IMG/VR virus record: IMGVR_UViG_3300032223_001393 | Span: 1-20,470 of that record | DNA from: a virus | Strand: one strand, 5' to 3' | DNA: 20,470 bases | Shown: piece after piece, positions 6,523 to 12,774 of the stretch | Layout: the number at the start of each line of letters is the position of its first letter | Numbering within the stretch: the first letter of the stretch is position 1 | Notes under the pieces: model-generated | What the model was told of the DNA's origin: nothing | What the model saw: the letters and a program-made list of their open reading frames with translations, nothing else | Database searches by the model: none | Made by a program: the position numbers and the translations under genes

Positions 6523-7397
6523 GATTCCGTGATTTAGTTGAGGCAGAATCTAAGCACGTTTCATTCTGTTTCGGCAGGATGAATCCGCCTACAATTGGTC
6601 ACGAACAAGTATTTGATACATTAAAAAGTCTCGGTGGCGATTTTAGAATCTATCTTAGCCAATCTCAAGACAAGAAAAAGAATCCACTAGACTACGGAAC
6701 AAAAGTTAAATTTATCAAATTAATGTTTCCGCAGTTTGCTGGCAATGTCATTGAAGACACAAATCTTAATACCATTGGCAAGGTATGCAGTTCCTTGTAC
6801 GATCAAGGATACAGAAATATTACACTAGTTGCAGGCGATGATCGCTTGCCAGCTATGAAAAAATTAATTGAAGATTACAATGGCGTAGAAGGCAAAGCAC
6901 ACGGTTTCTACAAGTTTGACGTTATCGATGGAAAGTCTAGCGGTGCTAGAGATCCAGACGCAGATGGAGTTGCTGGTATCAGTGCCAGTGGTGCTAGAGC
7001 CGCTGCTGCTAATGGTAACCTTGACGAGTTTGCTGAAGCTACCGGTGCTGGTCAATATGCAGAAGAATTATACAAAGCTGTTCGTGCTGGTATGGGTCTA
7101 AAAGAAAGCGTTTCGGAATCTCCTATAGAGTTAGATCGCAACGAGCCAATGAATCCTATGATTTACGGTCACGATAAGGCTAACCCTGCCAAGCTTCAAT
7201 ACAGAATGATGAGAGCAGCTGGTCAATTAAAAGATCTTGCCCAACGTGCTGAAAACGCCAGTCCATATGAATGGCAAACAATTACCAAACATTTTGAAGA
7301 ACTGTCAATGAACATTGAACAGATCCGCCACGCATTAGAAGAATTATCTAAAGTTAAAAGCAAAGGTGGCATCAAGTCTAGAGGCATCACTGTATGA
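6519..7397 (+). CDS. Nucleotidyltransferase (HxGH/cytidylyltransferase-like)
   Basis: Residues 12 to about 165 form a Rossmann-type nucleotidyltransferase domain of the NMNAT/cytidylyltransferase superfamily. The nucleotide-binding motif GRMNPPTIGH is at 19-28 (TxGH variant of HxGH), and ISASGAR at 154-160 matches the ISxSxxR signature. Such enzymes transfer AMP or CMP from NTPs to small phosphorylated substrates; the substrate here is unknown. Closely similar proteins occur in T4-like cyanophages. Residues 1-10, MRFRDLVEAE, carry an LVE site like a prohead-protease-cleavable leader. The last 90 residues are helical and separate from the catalytic fold. ATGA overlaps on both sides indicate translational coupling. 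Both catalytic signatures are intact, so activity is likely, while packaging in the head is inference. Confidence 0.88.
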   Translation: MRFRDLVEAESKHVSFCFGRMNPPTIGHEQVFDTLKSLGGDFRIYLSQSQDKKKNPLDYGTKVKFIKLMFPQFAGNVIEDTNLNTIGKVCSSLYDQGYRNITLVAGDDRLPAMKKLIEDYNGVEGKAHGFYKFDVIDGKSSGARDPDADGVAGISASGARAAAANGNLDEFAEATGAGQYAEELYKAVRAGMGLKESVSESPIELDRNEPMNPMIYGHDKANPAKLQYRMMRAAGQLKDLAQRAENASPYEWQTITKHFEELSMNIEQIRHALEELSKVKSKGGIKSRGITV

Positions 7398-8218
7398 AAA
7401 TCAGCGAACTACTAGTAGAATATAAGAAGGATCGCAAGGCTCCTAAGTTTAGTATCAAGCCTCGTAAAGGTCACGCACCAACACAAACAGGTGCTGGCGC
7501 ACACAAAGATAAAAAGAAAGCACAGAAGCAAGGTGATACTAAACACAAAAAAGCGGATATTGAAGAAGGGCTCCGTGATGCTAAAGATAATCCTTGTTGG
7601 AAAGGATACCATCCAGTAGGTACTAAGAAGAAGGGTGGTAAGACTGTTCCTAACTGTGTACCAGAAGCAGCCAATCCAGCACAACAGGCTGCGATTGCTA
7701 TCAATATGAAGAAGCATCACAAGAAGCCTAAGTCAGAAAGCCTAGAAGAAGGCACAGGCTGGGGTACGATGGGACCAAAGGCAGCTCAACAGATGCTAGC
7801 TGCGTTCAACGATGCTAGTCACGGAGTAGAACATTTCTCCAATGACGAGGCTGCTGTACAAAGAATCTACGATGCACTTAAAGATGTTGCTAGAGAACAA
7901 CAAGTAGTACCTCATTTAAAATCTCTTTTAAATAGTGCCCAACACTATGCTCATCAAGAATTCGACACTAATCCCGGCAGTTTTAAAAACTGGTGGCAGT
8001 TTGTTGGTCAGTTTCTTGAAAGTCTAGTAAACAACTACAAAGAAAAAGGCGAGATAGAAGACGAGCCAGACTTTGAGTTAGATACCAACGAAGCAGTTAA
8101 GTTTCCTTTTGCAGGCGCCAAGGTAGGACAGAAAGCCGGAGTTGCCGGACAGTGGCGTAACAAAGGTCCTAAGAAAAATCAACCTGCCAAGCAAGGTGAT
8201 CTTGTCGGTGGTGTGTAA
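7394..8218 (+). CDS. Lys-rich phage protein with capsid-targeting-like leader
   Basis: The product is 274 residues. It opens MKISELLVE, very like the T4 internal-protein leader that ends in a prohead-protease site. Two more candidate sites follow (IEE at 56-58 and LEE at 117-119). Residues 10-55 are strongly basic and probably disordered. Residues 68-90 hold a compact CWKGY...GTKKKGGKxVPNCVP motif with two Cys, which I recognise as recurring in phage proteins of unknown function. Residues 125-215 are predicted helical (aromatic and Gln/His-rich), and the tail is basic and Gly/Gln-rich. The basic, cleavable, low-complexity organisation resembles packaged internal head proteins, but no enzymatic domain is visible. 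It overlaps its neighbours by ATGA and TAATG. Confidence 0.78.
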   Translation: MKISELLVEYKKDRKAPKFSIKPRKGHAPTQTGAGAHKDKKKAQKQGDTKHKKADIEEGLRDAKDNPCWKGYHPVGTKKKGGKTVPNCVPEAANPAQQAAIAINMKKHHKKPKSESLEEGTGWGTMGPKAAQQMLAAFNDASHGVEHFSNDEAAVQRIYDALKDVAREQQVVPHLKSLLNSAQHYAHQEFDTNPGSFKNWWQFVGQFLESLVNNYKEKGEIEDEPDFELDTNEAVKFPFAGAKVGQKAGVAGQWRNKGPKKNQPAKQGDLVGGV

Positions 8219-8439
8219 TGGACGAACTTGCTCAGATTAAACGTCTTGCTGGACTAACAGAATTTAAAGGTCTACAGCCCTACGGTGGTAGCAATATCAG
8301 TCTTACTGGTATGGAAAAACAAACATTAGAAAAACAACATAACATTAAACCAGGAACACCTGAATGGTTTAAATTATGGTTTAGTAAGCCTTACTTAACA
8401 GGTGAGAAGCCGGTAGGAAATGACGAATGGTTGAGATAA
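8218..8439 (+). CDS. Small conserved phage protein
   Basis: This 73-residue product starts at a TAATG overlap with the upstream gene. Residues 1-15 ([15 protein letters not shown]) form a short amphipathic helix ending in an LTE tripeptide, which could be another prohead-protease site. The rest is polar, with a [11 protein letters not shown] segment near 45-55 and a C-terminal GNDEWLR. No catalytic motif, signal peptide or membrane segment is seen. It overlaps the Fe-S carrier gene by 13 nt and contains that gene's ribosome-binding site. Function unknown. Confidence 0.7.
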   Translation: MDELAQIKRLAGLTEFKGLQPYGGSNISLTGMEKQTLEKQHNIKPGTPEWFKLWFSKPYLTGEKPVGNDEWLR

Positions 8440-8753
8440 GCGAATCAGCAAAAGCAAAGATTATCGATCTTCTATCAGAAGAAAACAATCCTAATCTTTC
8501 CTTGCGTACATTTGTACAAGGTGGAGGCTGTAGCGGTTTCAGCTATGGCTTTACATTTGATGAAGAACAAAATGAGGATGATTTTGAAGTTCCATTAACA
8601 GATAAATGGAAAGTATTGATTGATGCAATGAGTATGCAGTATCTGCAAGGTGCAGAAATAGATTACAAAGATGATCTAACTGGCAGTCAGTTTACTATCA
8701 AAAACCCTAACGCTCAATCAACTTGTGGATGTGGGAGCAGCTTTTCAATATGA
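8427..8753 (+). CDS. iscA: A-type iron-sulfur cluster carrier (IscA/ErpA/HesB family)
   Basis: This 108-residue protein matches the A-type carrier family in length and order. The three cluster ligands are C35 in GGGCSGFSY and C100 and C102 in CGCGSSF near the end. Such proteins receive and deliver [2Fe-2S] or [4Fe-4S] clusters to apo-enzymes. The start at 8427 has AGGA at 8415-8418, 8 nt upstream. The normal family N-terminus ([13 protein letters not shown]) lacks the leader seen on neighbouring genes. Phage copies are known from aquatic T4-like viruses and are usually seen as auxiliary metabolic genes. A role in supplying Fe-S clusters during infection or in virion assembly is inference. I cannot separate IscA, ErpA and SufA from sequence alone. 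Confidence 0.92.
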   Translation: MVEISESAKAKIIDLLSEENNPNLSLRTFVQGGGCSGFSYGFTFDEEQNEDDFEVPLTDKWKVLIDAMSMQYLQGAEIDYKDDLTGSQFTIKNPNAQSTCGCGSSFSI

Positions 8754-8821
8754 ACGATTATCCAGTTTACCCAGAGGATGACGGATTCGATACCCCGAAG
8801 AATCCGTATAGCCCAGTATGA
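8750..8821 (+). CDS. Candidate 23-residue microprotein
   Basis: A 23-codon frame begins at an ATGA overlap with the Fe-S carrier stop and ends at an ATGA overlap with the next gene's start, so it exactly fills an otherwise empty 64-nt gap. The predicted peptide is acidic and Pro/Tyr-rich ([20 protein letters not shown], then SPV). There is no hydrophobic segment. Double coupling of this kind is how this genome joins most real genes, which is the main support. A chance frame serving only to pass ribosomes on to the downstream gene is also possible. Confidence 0.5.
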   Translation: MNDYPVYPEDDGFDTPKNPYSPV

Positions 8822-9102
8822 AAATTAACGAAATTATTTTAGAAGATTGGCAAAAAGTCAACAAACACGACAAGACCGATGGAATGAGTTCCAAGGCTGT
8901 TAAAGCCTATCGTCGTGAAAATCCAGGCAGTAAATTAAAAACTGCTGTAACTACCAAGCCTAACAAGCTAAAGAAAGGTAGCAAAGCCGCTAACCGTCGC
9001 AAGAGTTTTTGTGCTCGTATGTCAGGTGTGAAAGGTCCTATGAAGGACAAACACGGTAAGCCAACAGCCAAGGCCAAAGCACTGCATCGCTGGAACTGCT
9101 AA
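8818..9102 (+). CDS. Small basic conserved phage protein with capsid-targeting-like leader
   Basis: This 94-residue protein begins MKINEIILE, with an IxE site ending at residue 9, the same length and layout as the T4 internal-protein leader. The remainder is very basic: an SKAVKAYRREN helix at about 25-36, a linker rich in Lys/Thr/Ser, then RRKSFCARM and a C-terminal ALHRWNC. This body recurs in other phage genomes as I remember it, either alone or as a domain, without known function. The two Cys could matter but form no standard zinc motif. The charge suggests nucleic-acid binding. It is joined to its neighbours by ATGA and TAATG overlaps. Confidence 0.78.
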   Translation: MKINEIILEDWQKVNKHDKTDGMSSKAVKAYRRENPGSKLKTAVTTKPNKLKKGSKAANRRKSFCARMSGVKGPMKDKHGKPTAKAKALHRWNC

Positions 9103-9920
9103 TGAAAGCCAGCGAGTTAAATTTGCCAGAAGGTATGGAAATTTATGTCGATATGGACGGAGTTGTTGCTGACTTTTTTACAGAATATGCAAAACTTGCA
9201 GGTGTGCAATCCGGTAGTTACCGAGATATTCCTCCAGCAAAAGTAGATCCAACACTAGATAAAATGGTAGGCACAGATTTCTTTGCCCGCTTACCTAAGT
9301 TCCCTACAGCAGACAAACTATTACAGATTGTCATAGATGCTGCCGGATCATATAACATCTGCTCTAGCCCATTGCGTGGAGATCACGAAGGATCAGCAAA
9401 ATACAAAAACATCTGGATTAAACAACATCTTAATCCACAACCTAAACACATCTACATTGTTGCTAACAAAGCCAAGTATGCTAAAAATGCCAATGGTATT
9501 CCTAATGTACTAATCGATGACCGAGGCAGCAATATTTCAGCTTGGGAAGCCGCAGGTGGTATAGGTATCAAATATCAAGCAGATGAAGACAGTCTCAAAG
9601 TTGTATTAGACGGACTCAAACGTGCTAGACGGGTAGGGCAAGGCGAACAAGAACACGATCCGCAGAAACTATCTAGTTTAGATCGCGGTAAAATGATTGC
9701 TGTACATTCCAGTGGCGATAAAGACGAAAGTATAAATTCTGAAAATTTTGCTGACGGAAAACATCCTGGACGCAAAGGACTTGCAAAACGCAGCGGAGTT
9801 AACACCAAAGCCAGTGTTAGCAGCCTGCGTAAAACTGCTAAACATAGCACAGGCGAAAAAGCACGTATGGCACACTGGCTAGCTAATATGAAAGCCGGAC
9901 GTGCTAAACACGCTAAATAA
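9102..9920 (+). CDS. HAD-superfamily 5'(3')-nucleotidase-like protein with basic C-terminal domain
   Basis: Residues 12 to about 175 form a HAD phosphatase fold like 5'(3')-deoxyribonucleotidases. Motif I DMDGV (17-21) holds nucleophile D17 and acid/base D19, motif II is the Ser pair at 88-89, motif III is K123, and motif IV is the DD pair at 139-140. It would dephosphorylate a nucleotide or similar small phosphate. Residues 1-10, MKASELNLPE, carry an LPE prohead-protease-like site. Residues 218-268 form a separate basic helical module (HPGRKGLAKRSGV...MAHWLANMKAG) that I recall from other phage proteins. So this is a fusion: leader, enzyme, basic tail. It starts at a TAATG overlap. Virion packaging is inferred from the leader only. 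Confidence 0.85.
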   Translation: MKASELNLPEGMEIYVDMDGVVADFFTEYAKLAGVQSGSYRDIPPAKVDPTLDKMVGTDFFARLPKFPTADKLLQIVIDAAGSYNICSSPLRGDHEGSAKYKNIWIKQHLNPQPKHIYIVANKAKYAKNANGIPNVLIDDRGSNISAWEAAGGIGIKYQADEDSLKVVLDGLKRARRVGQGEQEHDPQKLSSLDRGKMIAVHSSGDKDESINSENFADGKHPGRKGLAKRSGVNTKASVSSLRKTAKHSTGEKARMAHWLANMKAGRAKHAK

Positions 9921-9924
9921 TACT

Positions 9925-10101
9925 ATGAAAATTAAAGAATTATTAGAATCAGGTTCCGGTGTCACAAGCTCTGACATAAGCACCTTTATTAAAGGTGGGA
10001 CTGGTCCTAAAGTAGGTACGCTTTTTGGAGGCAGCTATAAACAAGAACGCCCCAAAAAATCAGGGTCTAAGAAAACCCGCGAATCTATTATAAGAAGATA
10101 A
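9925..10101 (+). CDS. Small basic phage protein with capsid-targeting-like leader
   Basis: From the ATG at 9925 the product is 58 residues and begins MKIKELLE with an LLE site at 6-8. The body is Gly/Ser/Thr-rich, then Lys/Arg-rich at the C-terminus (KKSGSKKTRESIIRR). An in-frame GTG at 9901 would extend it by eight residues, but the leader resemblance favours 9925. No Shine-Dalgarno is evident. A GCTAAATA at 9912-9919 lies just upstream and would place a T4-style late start at about the ATG itself, though this is weak. Function unknown; a packaged internal or scaffold-associated peptide is plausible. Confidence 0.65.
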   Translation: MKIKELLESGSGVTSSDISTFIKGGTGPKVGTLFGGSYKQERPKKSGSKKTRESIIRR

Positions 10102-10104
10102 ATA
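10097..10104 (+). promoter_or_regulatory. T4-like late promoter motif GATAAATA
   Basis: GATAAATA matches the T4 late -10 element at seven of eight positions. With T4 spacing the transcript begins near 10110, followed by an AAGGAA ribosome-binding site (10125-10130) and the ATG at 10137. The layout is complete and lies in a true intergenic gap, making this the best late promoter in the window. Confidence 0.7.
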
Positions 10105-10136
10105 CAATATGGACCTTTAAACCCAAGGAAAAGAAT

Positions 10137-10976
10137 ATGGATTTCAAATCACTCATCAGCAAATTAGACAGTATGGAAGCTCCTCCAGCTACTCCAAAAG
10201 CTCCAGAACTGCCAAAAAGCGTTCAGCTAAACGAAGATGCACAATTACGTGTACTAGCTGGTACTTCTAGCATTTTAGCAGAAGCTAAGAAAATGAAAGA
10301 AGAAGACGAGATGAAAGTAGGTGACTCTAAAAAGACATCTACAGGCGGCACTGTAACTAAAACAAAAACTGGCATTGTTCACAAAGCTGGTAACAATTAC
10401 AGCGGCAAAGCAGCTGAAAAAGAAGATAAGAAAAAGACAGATGAGTCCATCGAAGAGTCCAGCGATAAGAAAAATGCAGCTCGTGAAAAATTCAAGGCTA
10501 TGATTGCTAAGAAGAAAGGCGAGAAGAAAGATGAAAGCGCAATGATGCCAAAGGGCAAAAAGCGTCCAATGAAAGAAGCCGCTAAGCCAGACTATATCGA
10601 TCTAGACAAAGACGGCAACAAGAAAGAGCCAATGAAAAAAGCAGCCGCTGACAAGAAGAAAGGCGCTGTTAAAGAAGCTGCTAAACCAGACTTTAAGAAA
10701 GAGCCAATGAAGAAAGCTGCTTCTGATAAAAAGAAAACAGTTAAAGAATCTTTCGAGCCAAAGTTAACTTTCAAAGAAATGATCAAGTTAGTTCAAGAAA
10801 GTGGCGGTCAACAACAAATCGATCCAGTGGACAGAGAATTGTTTGCTTGGGCTCAACGTGTTGCTACTGCTAAATTCAACGAATCAGCCAAAGCAGAAGT
10901 ATATGCAGGATTAGTATACGAGCGTATGGGTGGTGTGTTTGAAATGTACGATGTACTAGCTGAAGCACAAAAATAA
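10137..10976 (+). CDS. Lys-rich virion/core-like protein with internal repeats
   Basis: This 279-residue, Lys/Ala/Glu-rich protein is largely low-complexity. Residues 1-50 contain an amphipathic helix and two candidate prohead-protease sites (LNE at 31-33 and LAE at 47-49). Residues 50-145 are highly charged. Residues 146-178 and 179-202 are an imperfect tandem repeat (KEAAKPD...KKEPMKKAA.DKKK), the first copy carrying an acidic DxDxDG insert at 155-160 that resembles a calcium-binding loop. The last 75 residues form an ordered helical domain (LTFKEMIKLVQ and VDRELFAWAQRV to the end). Its own late promoter and strong ribosome-binding site imply high late expression, as for a head internal or core protein. 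It is followed by a terminator. The exact role is unknown. Confidence 0.8.
   Translation: MDFKSLISKLDSMEAPPATPKAPELPKSVQLNEDAQLRVLAGTSSILAEAKKMKEEDEMKVGDSKKTSTGGTVTKTKTGIVHKAGNNYSGKAAEKEDKKKTDESIEESSDKKNAAREKFKAMIAKKKGEKKDESAMMPKGKKRPMKEAAKPDYIDLDKDGNKKEPMKKAAADKKKGAVKEAAKPDFKKEPMKKAASDKKKTVKESFEPKLTFKEMIKLVQESGGQQQIDPVDRELFAWAQRVATAKFNESAKAEVYAGLVYERMGGVFEMYDVLAEAQK
10572..10742 (+). repeat. Imperfect tandem repeat within the Lys-rich protein gene
   Basis: Two in-frame copies encode KEAAKPD...KKEPMKKAA.DKKK. The first (10572-10670) is nine codons longer than the second (10671-10742) because of the acidic DxDxDG insert. Confidence 0.8.
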
Positions 10977-10994
10977 TAACCATTTCGGTAAACA

Positions 10995-11025
10995 AAAGCC
11001 AGTCATAGGTTGACTGGCTTTTTTT
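10995..11025 (+). terminator. Rho-independent terminator T2
   Basis: AAAGCCAGTCA (10995-11005) pairs perfectly with TGACTGGCTTT (11011-11021) over 11 bp with a 5-nt loop, followed by Ts to 11025. It ends the Lys-rich protein transcript. Its 3' arm overlaps the -35 box of the next promoter. Confidence 0.92.
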
Positions 11026-11038
11026 GTGGCTATATAAT
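11010..11038 (+). promoter_or_regulatory. Sigma70-type promoter P2 nested in terminator T2
   Basis: TTGACT (11010-11015) and TATAAT (11033-11038) are 17 bp apart. The -35 box spans the terminator loop end and 3' arm, and the T tract lies in the spacer, as in P1. The start site would be near A11045, with AGGAG at 11047-11051 and the ATG at 11059, so the leader is only about 14 nt. Confidence 0.8.
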
Positions 11039-11058
11039 AGTCTTATAGGAGAACACTT

Positions 11059-11319
11059 ATGGCTAAAATGTACGGACCGGAAGAAAAAGCAAAACTAGAA
11101 AGATTAATCAACGAAGGTGGTAATGTACTTCGTGAAGTTGAAGATCTACAAGAAGGTCTAAAAGAAACTGTCAAAGCAGTTGCAGAAGAATTACAAATTA
11201 AACCAAGCATTATCAACAAAGCCATTCGTATCGCACACAAAGATAACTGGAAGTCGCACGAAGAAGAGTGGGACGAAATTGAAATGATCCTCGGCGTTAC
11301 CAAACGCTTGCCAGAATGA
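11059..11319 (+). CDS. dsbA: DsbA-like dsDNA-binding protein (late transcription regulator)
   Basis: This 86-residue, all-helical, charged protein resembles T4 DsbA, a small dsDNA-binding protein that binds near late promoters. The shared features are a helix-rich layout of about 85-90 residues, an ELxIKPxxxNKAIRIAHKDN segment (about 44-62) like the T4 region ending in YHKDN, and an acidic C-terminal helix. I recall close relatives annotated as DsbA in T4-like cyanophages. It has its own sigma70-type promoter and a strong AGGAG, so it is probably made early, before late genes are switched on. It overlaps the next gene by ATGA. The alternative is another small nucleoid-type protein. Confidence 0.7.
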   Translation: MAKMYGPEEKAKLERLINEGGNVLREVEDLQEGLKETVKAVAEELQIKPSIINKAIRIAHKDNWKSHEEEWDEIEMILGVTKRLPE

Positions 11320-11609
11320 TAGATGCAGTTTTTGGTCCAACTATACAATGGATAAGAGATGACTATAAGTCTCATCCAGCTCGCTTTATTATCGAGCTCT
11401 TGGCTTGGGCTGTGTCTATTGGTTGCTCGATTACAATGGCGGTCACTGTACCCAATCCTCCGCTGCTACACCTTTATCCTGTTTGGATTTCTGGTTGTGC
11501 AATGTACGCTTGGGCTGCTTACACTCGCAAATCATTTGGAATGTTGGCTAACTATATCTTGCTGACATCTATTGACACCTTTGGCCTTATTAGGATGTTG
11601 ATCAATTGA
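11316..11609 (+). CDS. Small conserved phage membrane protein
   Basis: This 97-residue protein has a charged N-terminus (1-22) and about three hydrophobic helices: roughly 24-44, 50-68 and 75-94. The segment AVTVPNPPLLHLYPVW connects the first two. It has no signal peptide and would lie in the inner membrane. I recognise the family as common in T4-like aquatic phages but know of no function. It is coupled to dsbA by ATGA and to the oxygenase-like gene by a TTGA overlap. It could modify the host membrane or exclude other phages; neither is supported by sequence. Confidence 0.78.
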   Translation: MIDAVFGPTIQWIRDDYKSHPARFIIELLAWAVSIGCSITMAVTVPNPPLLHLYPVWISGCAMYAWAAYTRKSFGMLANYILLTSIDTFGLIRMLIN

Positions 11610-12181
11610 AAACACACTACGTTTTCCCTACACCGTTCTATGAGTTCGATCTTTCAGATTTAACTGAACAGGTATTAGAAATGATCTCTGAGGAACCAAA
11701 CTCGTTGAATCCTCAGTATCCTTCTATTACACAGACCAACGATCAGATCTTACACAAGAGTGAGAAATGGTTATTCCTCAAAGATAGGATTGAAGACTGT
11801 CTATTAGAGATACAAAAGACAGACGGCTACGATCCAGCATTTGGTCATTTGAGAATTAGTAGGTTGTGGGCAAACGTATCATTAAAAGGTTCCGGAGCTG
11901 AACACACTCAACATAGACATCCTATGAGTTTGTTGAGTGGCATATTGTATCTAACAGACGGATCATCAACTAAGTTTATGGATCCTTGCTATGCTCGTAG
12001 TCTAGCAGGAGTAGAAATACCCAACGACAAGTTGTTTGATCATTTGCTGATCGATCCTATGCCCGGAAAGATGATTGTGTTTCCTAGTTACATACAGCAT
12101 TTAACATTACCACATTTTAGTCAAGACAACCACCGCATCACAATGGCGTGGAATTCGTTGCCTGAAAGAATGGTACCTTAA
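11606..12181 (+). CDS. Putative 2OG-Fe(II) oxygenase
   Basis: This 191-residue protein resembles the small 2-oxoglutarate/Fe(II) oxygenase group common in cyanophages. The N-terminus YVFPTPFYEF is typical. Residues 88-116 contain WANVSLKGSG, an HRHP with the likely proximal metal His at 103 or 105, and a SGILYL strand. Residues 158-165 (VFPSYIQH) give the distal His at 165, and R177 is the likely 2OG-binding Arg. The reaction would be hydroxylation of an unknown substrate. The start is an unusual TTG at 11606, overlapping the previous stop as TTGA, with AGGA at 11592-11595. The next in-frame Met, at residue 26, would remove the conserved N-terminus. The proximal acidic ligand is not obvious, so activity is less certain than family. 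Confidence 0.78.
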   Translation: MKTHYVFPTPFYEFDLSDLTEQVLEMISEEPNSLNPQYPSITQTNDQILHKSEKWLFLKDRIEDCLLEIQKTDGYDPAFGHLRISRLWANVSLKGSGAEHTQHRHPMSLLSGILYLTDGSSTKFMDPCYARSLAGVEIPNDKLFDHLLIDPMPGKMIVFPSYIQHLTLPHFSQDNHRITMAWNSLPERMVP

Positions 12182-12741
12182 TGACAAGACTTGTTGCGTT
12201 TGGATGCTCCTACACCTACGGAAAAGATCTGGAAGATCCCGAAACTGAATCTTGGCCTGCGATACTTGCAGCCTTACTCGAAACAGAGCACACAAATCAA
12301 TCTGTAGTCGGTGCAGGAAATTTGGAAATCCTTTGGAATATTTTACATTTTGATTTCAGGCCAACAGATAGGGTAGTTATTATGTGGAGTCACTTTACCC
12401 GGGACCACATATTTCATCCAGATGGGCATCGTAGAATACGCAGTAGAGATGATGACGATCTTACTAGGCATTGGGTGTTGACACACGATGATTATGATGC
12501 TAATATACGTAACTGGTTGAGTATTCATCACGCAGATTTGTTTGTAAAACAATTTGCTGAGGTATATCACTTGTTTGGTGGAACATATCATTTGGAAAGA
12601 ACTGCCAATCCTAAGTGTATACAAATGGATAATATCATTGATGTAGCGTTTGAAAATATTGATTTTGCTAAAGATTTAGCGCACCCTGGTCCAGAAAGTC
12701 ATAGACTTTTAGCAGAAAAGATATATAAGATTATACAGTAA
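12181..12741 (+). CDS. SGNH/GDSL hydrolase-like protein
   Basis: This 186-residue protein has the SGNH-hydrolase layout. Block I is FGCSYTYG at 7-14 with nucleophile S10, block II has G44/G46 in GAGNLE, and the C-terminal DLAH at 165-168 supplies the Asp and His. Block III, normally GxND, appears here as MWSH (68-71), so the oxyanion Asn is not conserved in the usual way. Family members act as esterases on acyl groups of lipids or sugars; the substrate is unknown. It begins at a TAATG overlap with the oxygenase-like gene. Similar proteins are present in T4-like aquatic phages. Loss of hydrolase activity cannot be excluded. Confidence 0.75.
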   Translation: MTRLVAFGCSYTYGKDLEDPETESWPAILAALLETEHTNQSVVGAGNLEILWNILHFDFRPTDRVVIMWSHFTRDHIFHPDGHRRIRSRDDDDLTRHWVLTHDDYDANIRNWLSIHHADLFVKQFAEVYHLFGGTYHLERTANPKCIQMDNIIDVAFENIDFAKDLAHPGPESHRLLAEKIYKIIQ

Positions 12742-12747
12742 GGTTAA

Positions 12748-12763
12748 GCGAGCCATAAATCGC
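12748..12763 (+). promoter_or_regulatory. Polymerase leader hairpin 1
   Basis: GCGA (12748-12751) pairs with TCGC (12760-12763) around the 8-nt loop GCCATAAA. The loop differs at one base from hairpin 2 downstream, and the stem differs by a compensatory C-G to T-A change. It may be an upstream copy of a gp43 translational operator. Confidence 0.6.
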
Positions 12764-12774
12764 ACAGTTGGTAT

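Noticed and set aside
9901-9924. GTG start at 9901 for the small basic protein
   Set aside because: It lies inside the upstream gene, whereas the ATG at 9925 gives the MKIKELLE leader shared by neighbours.
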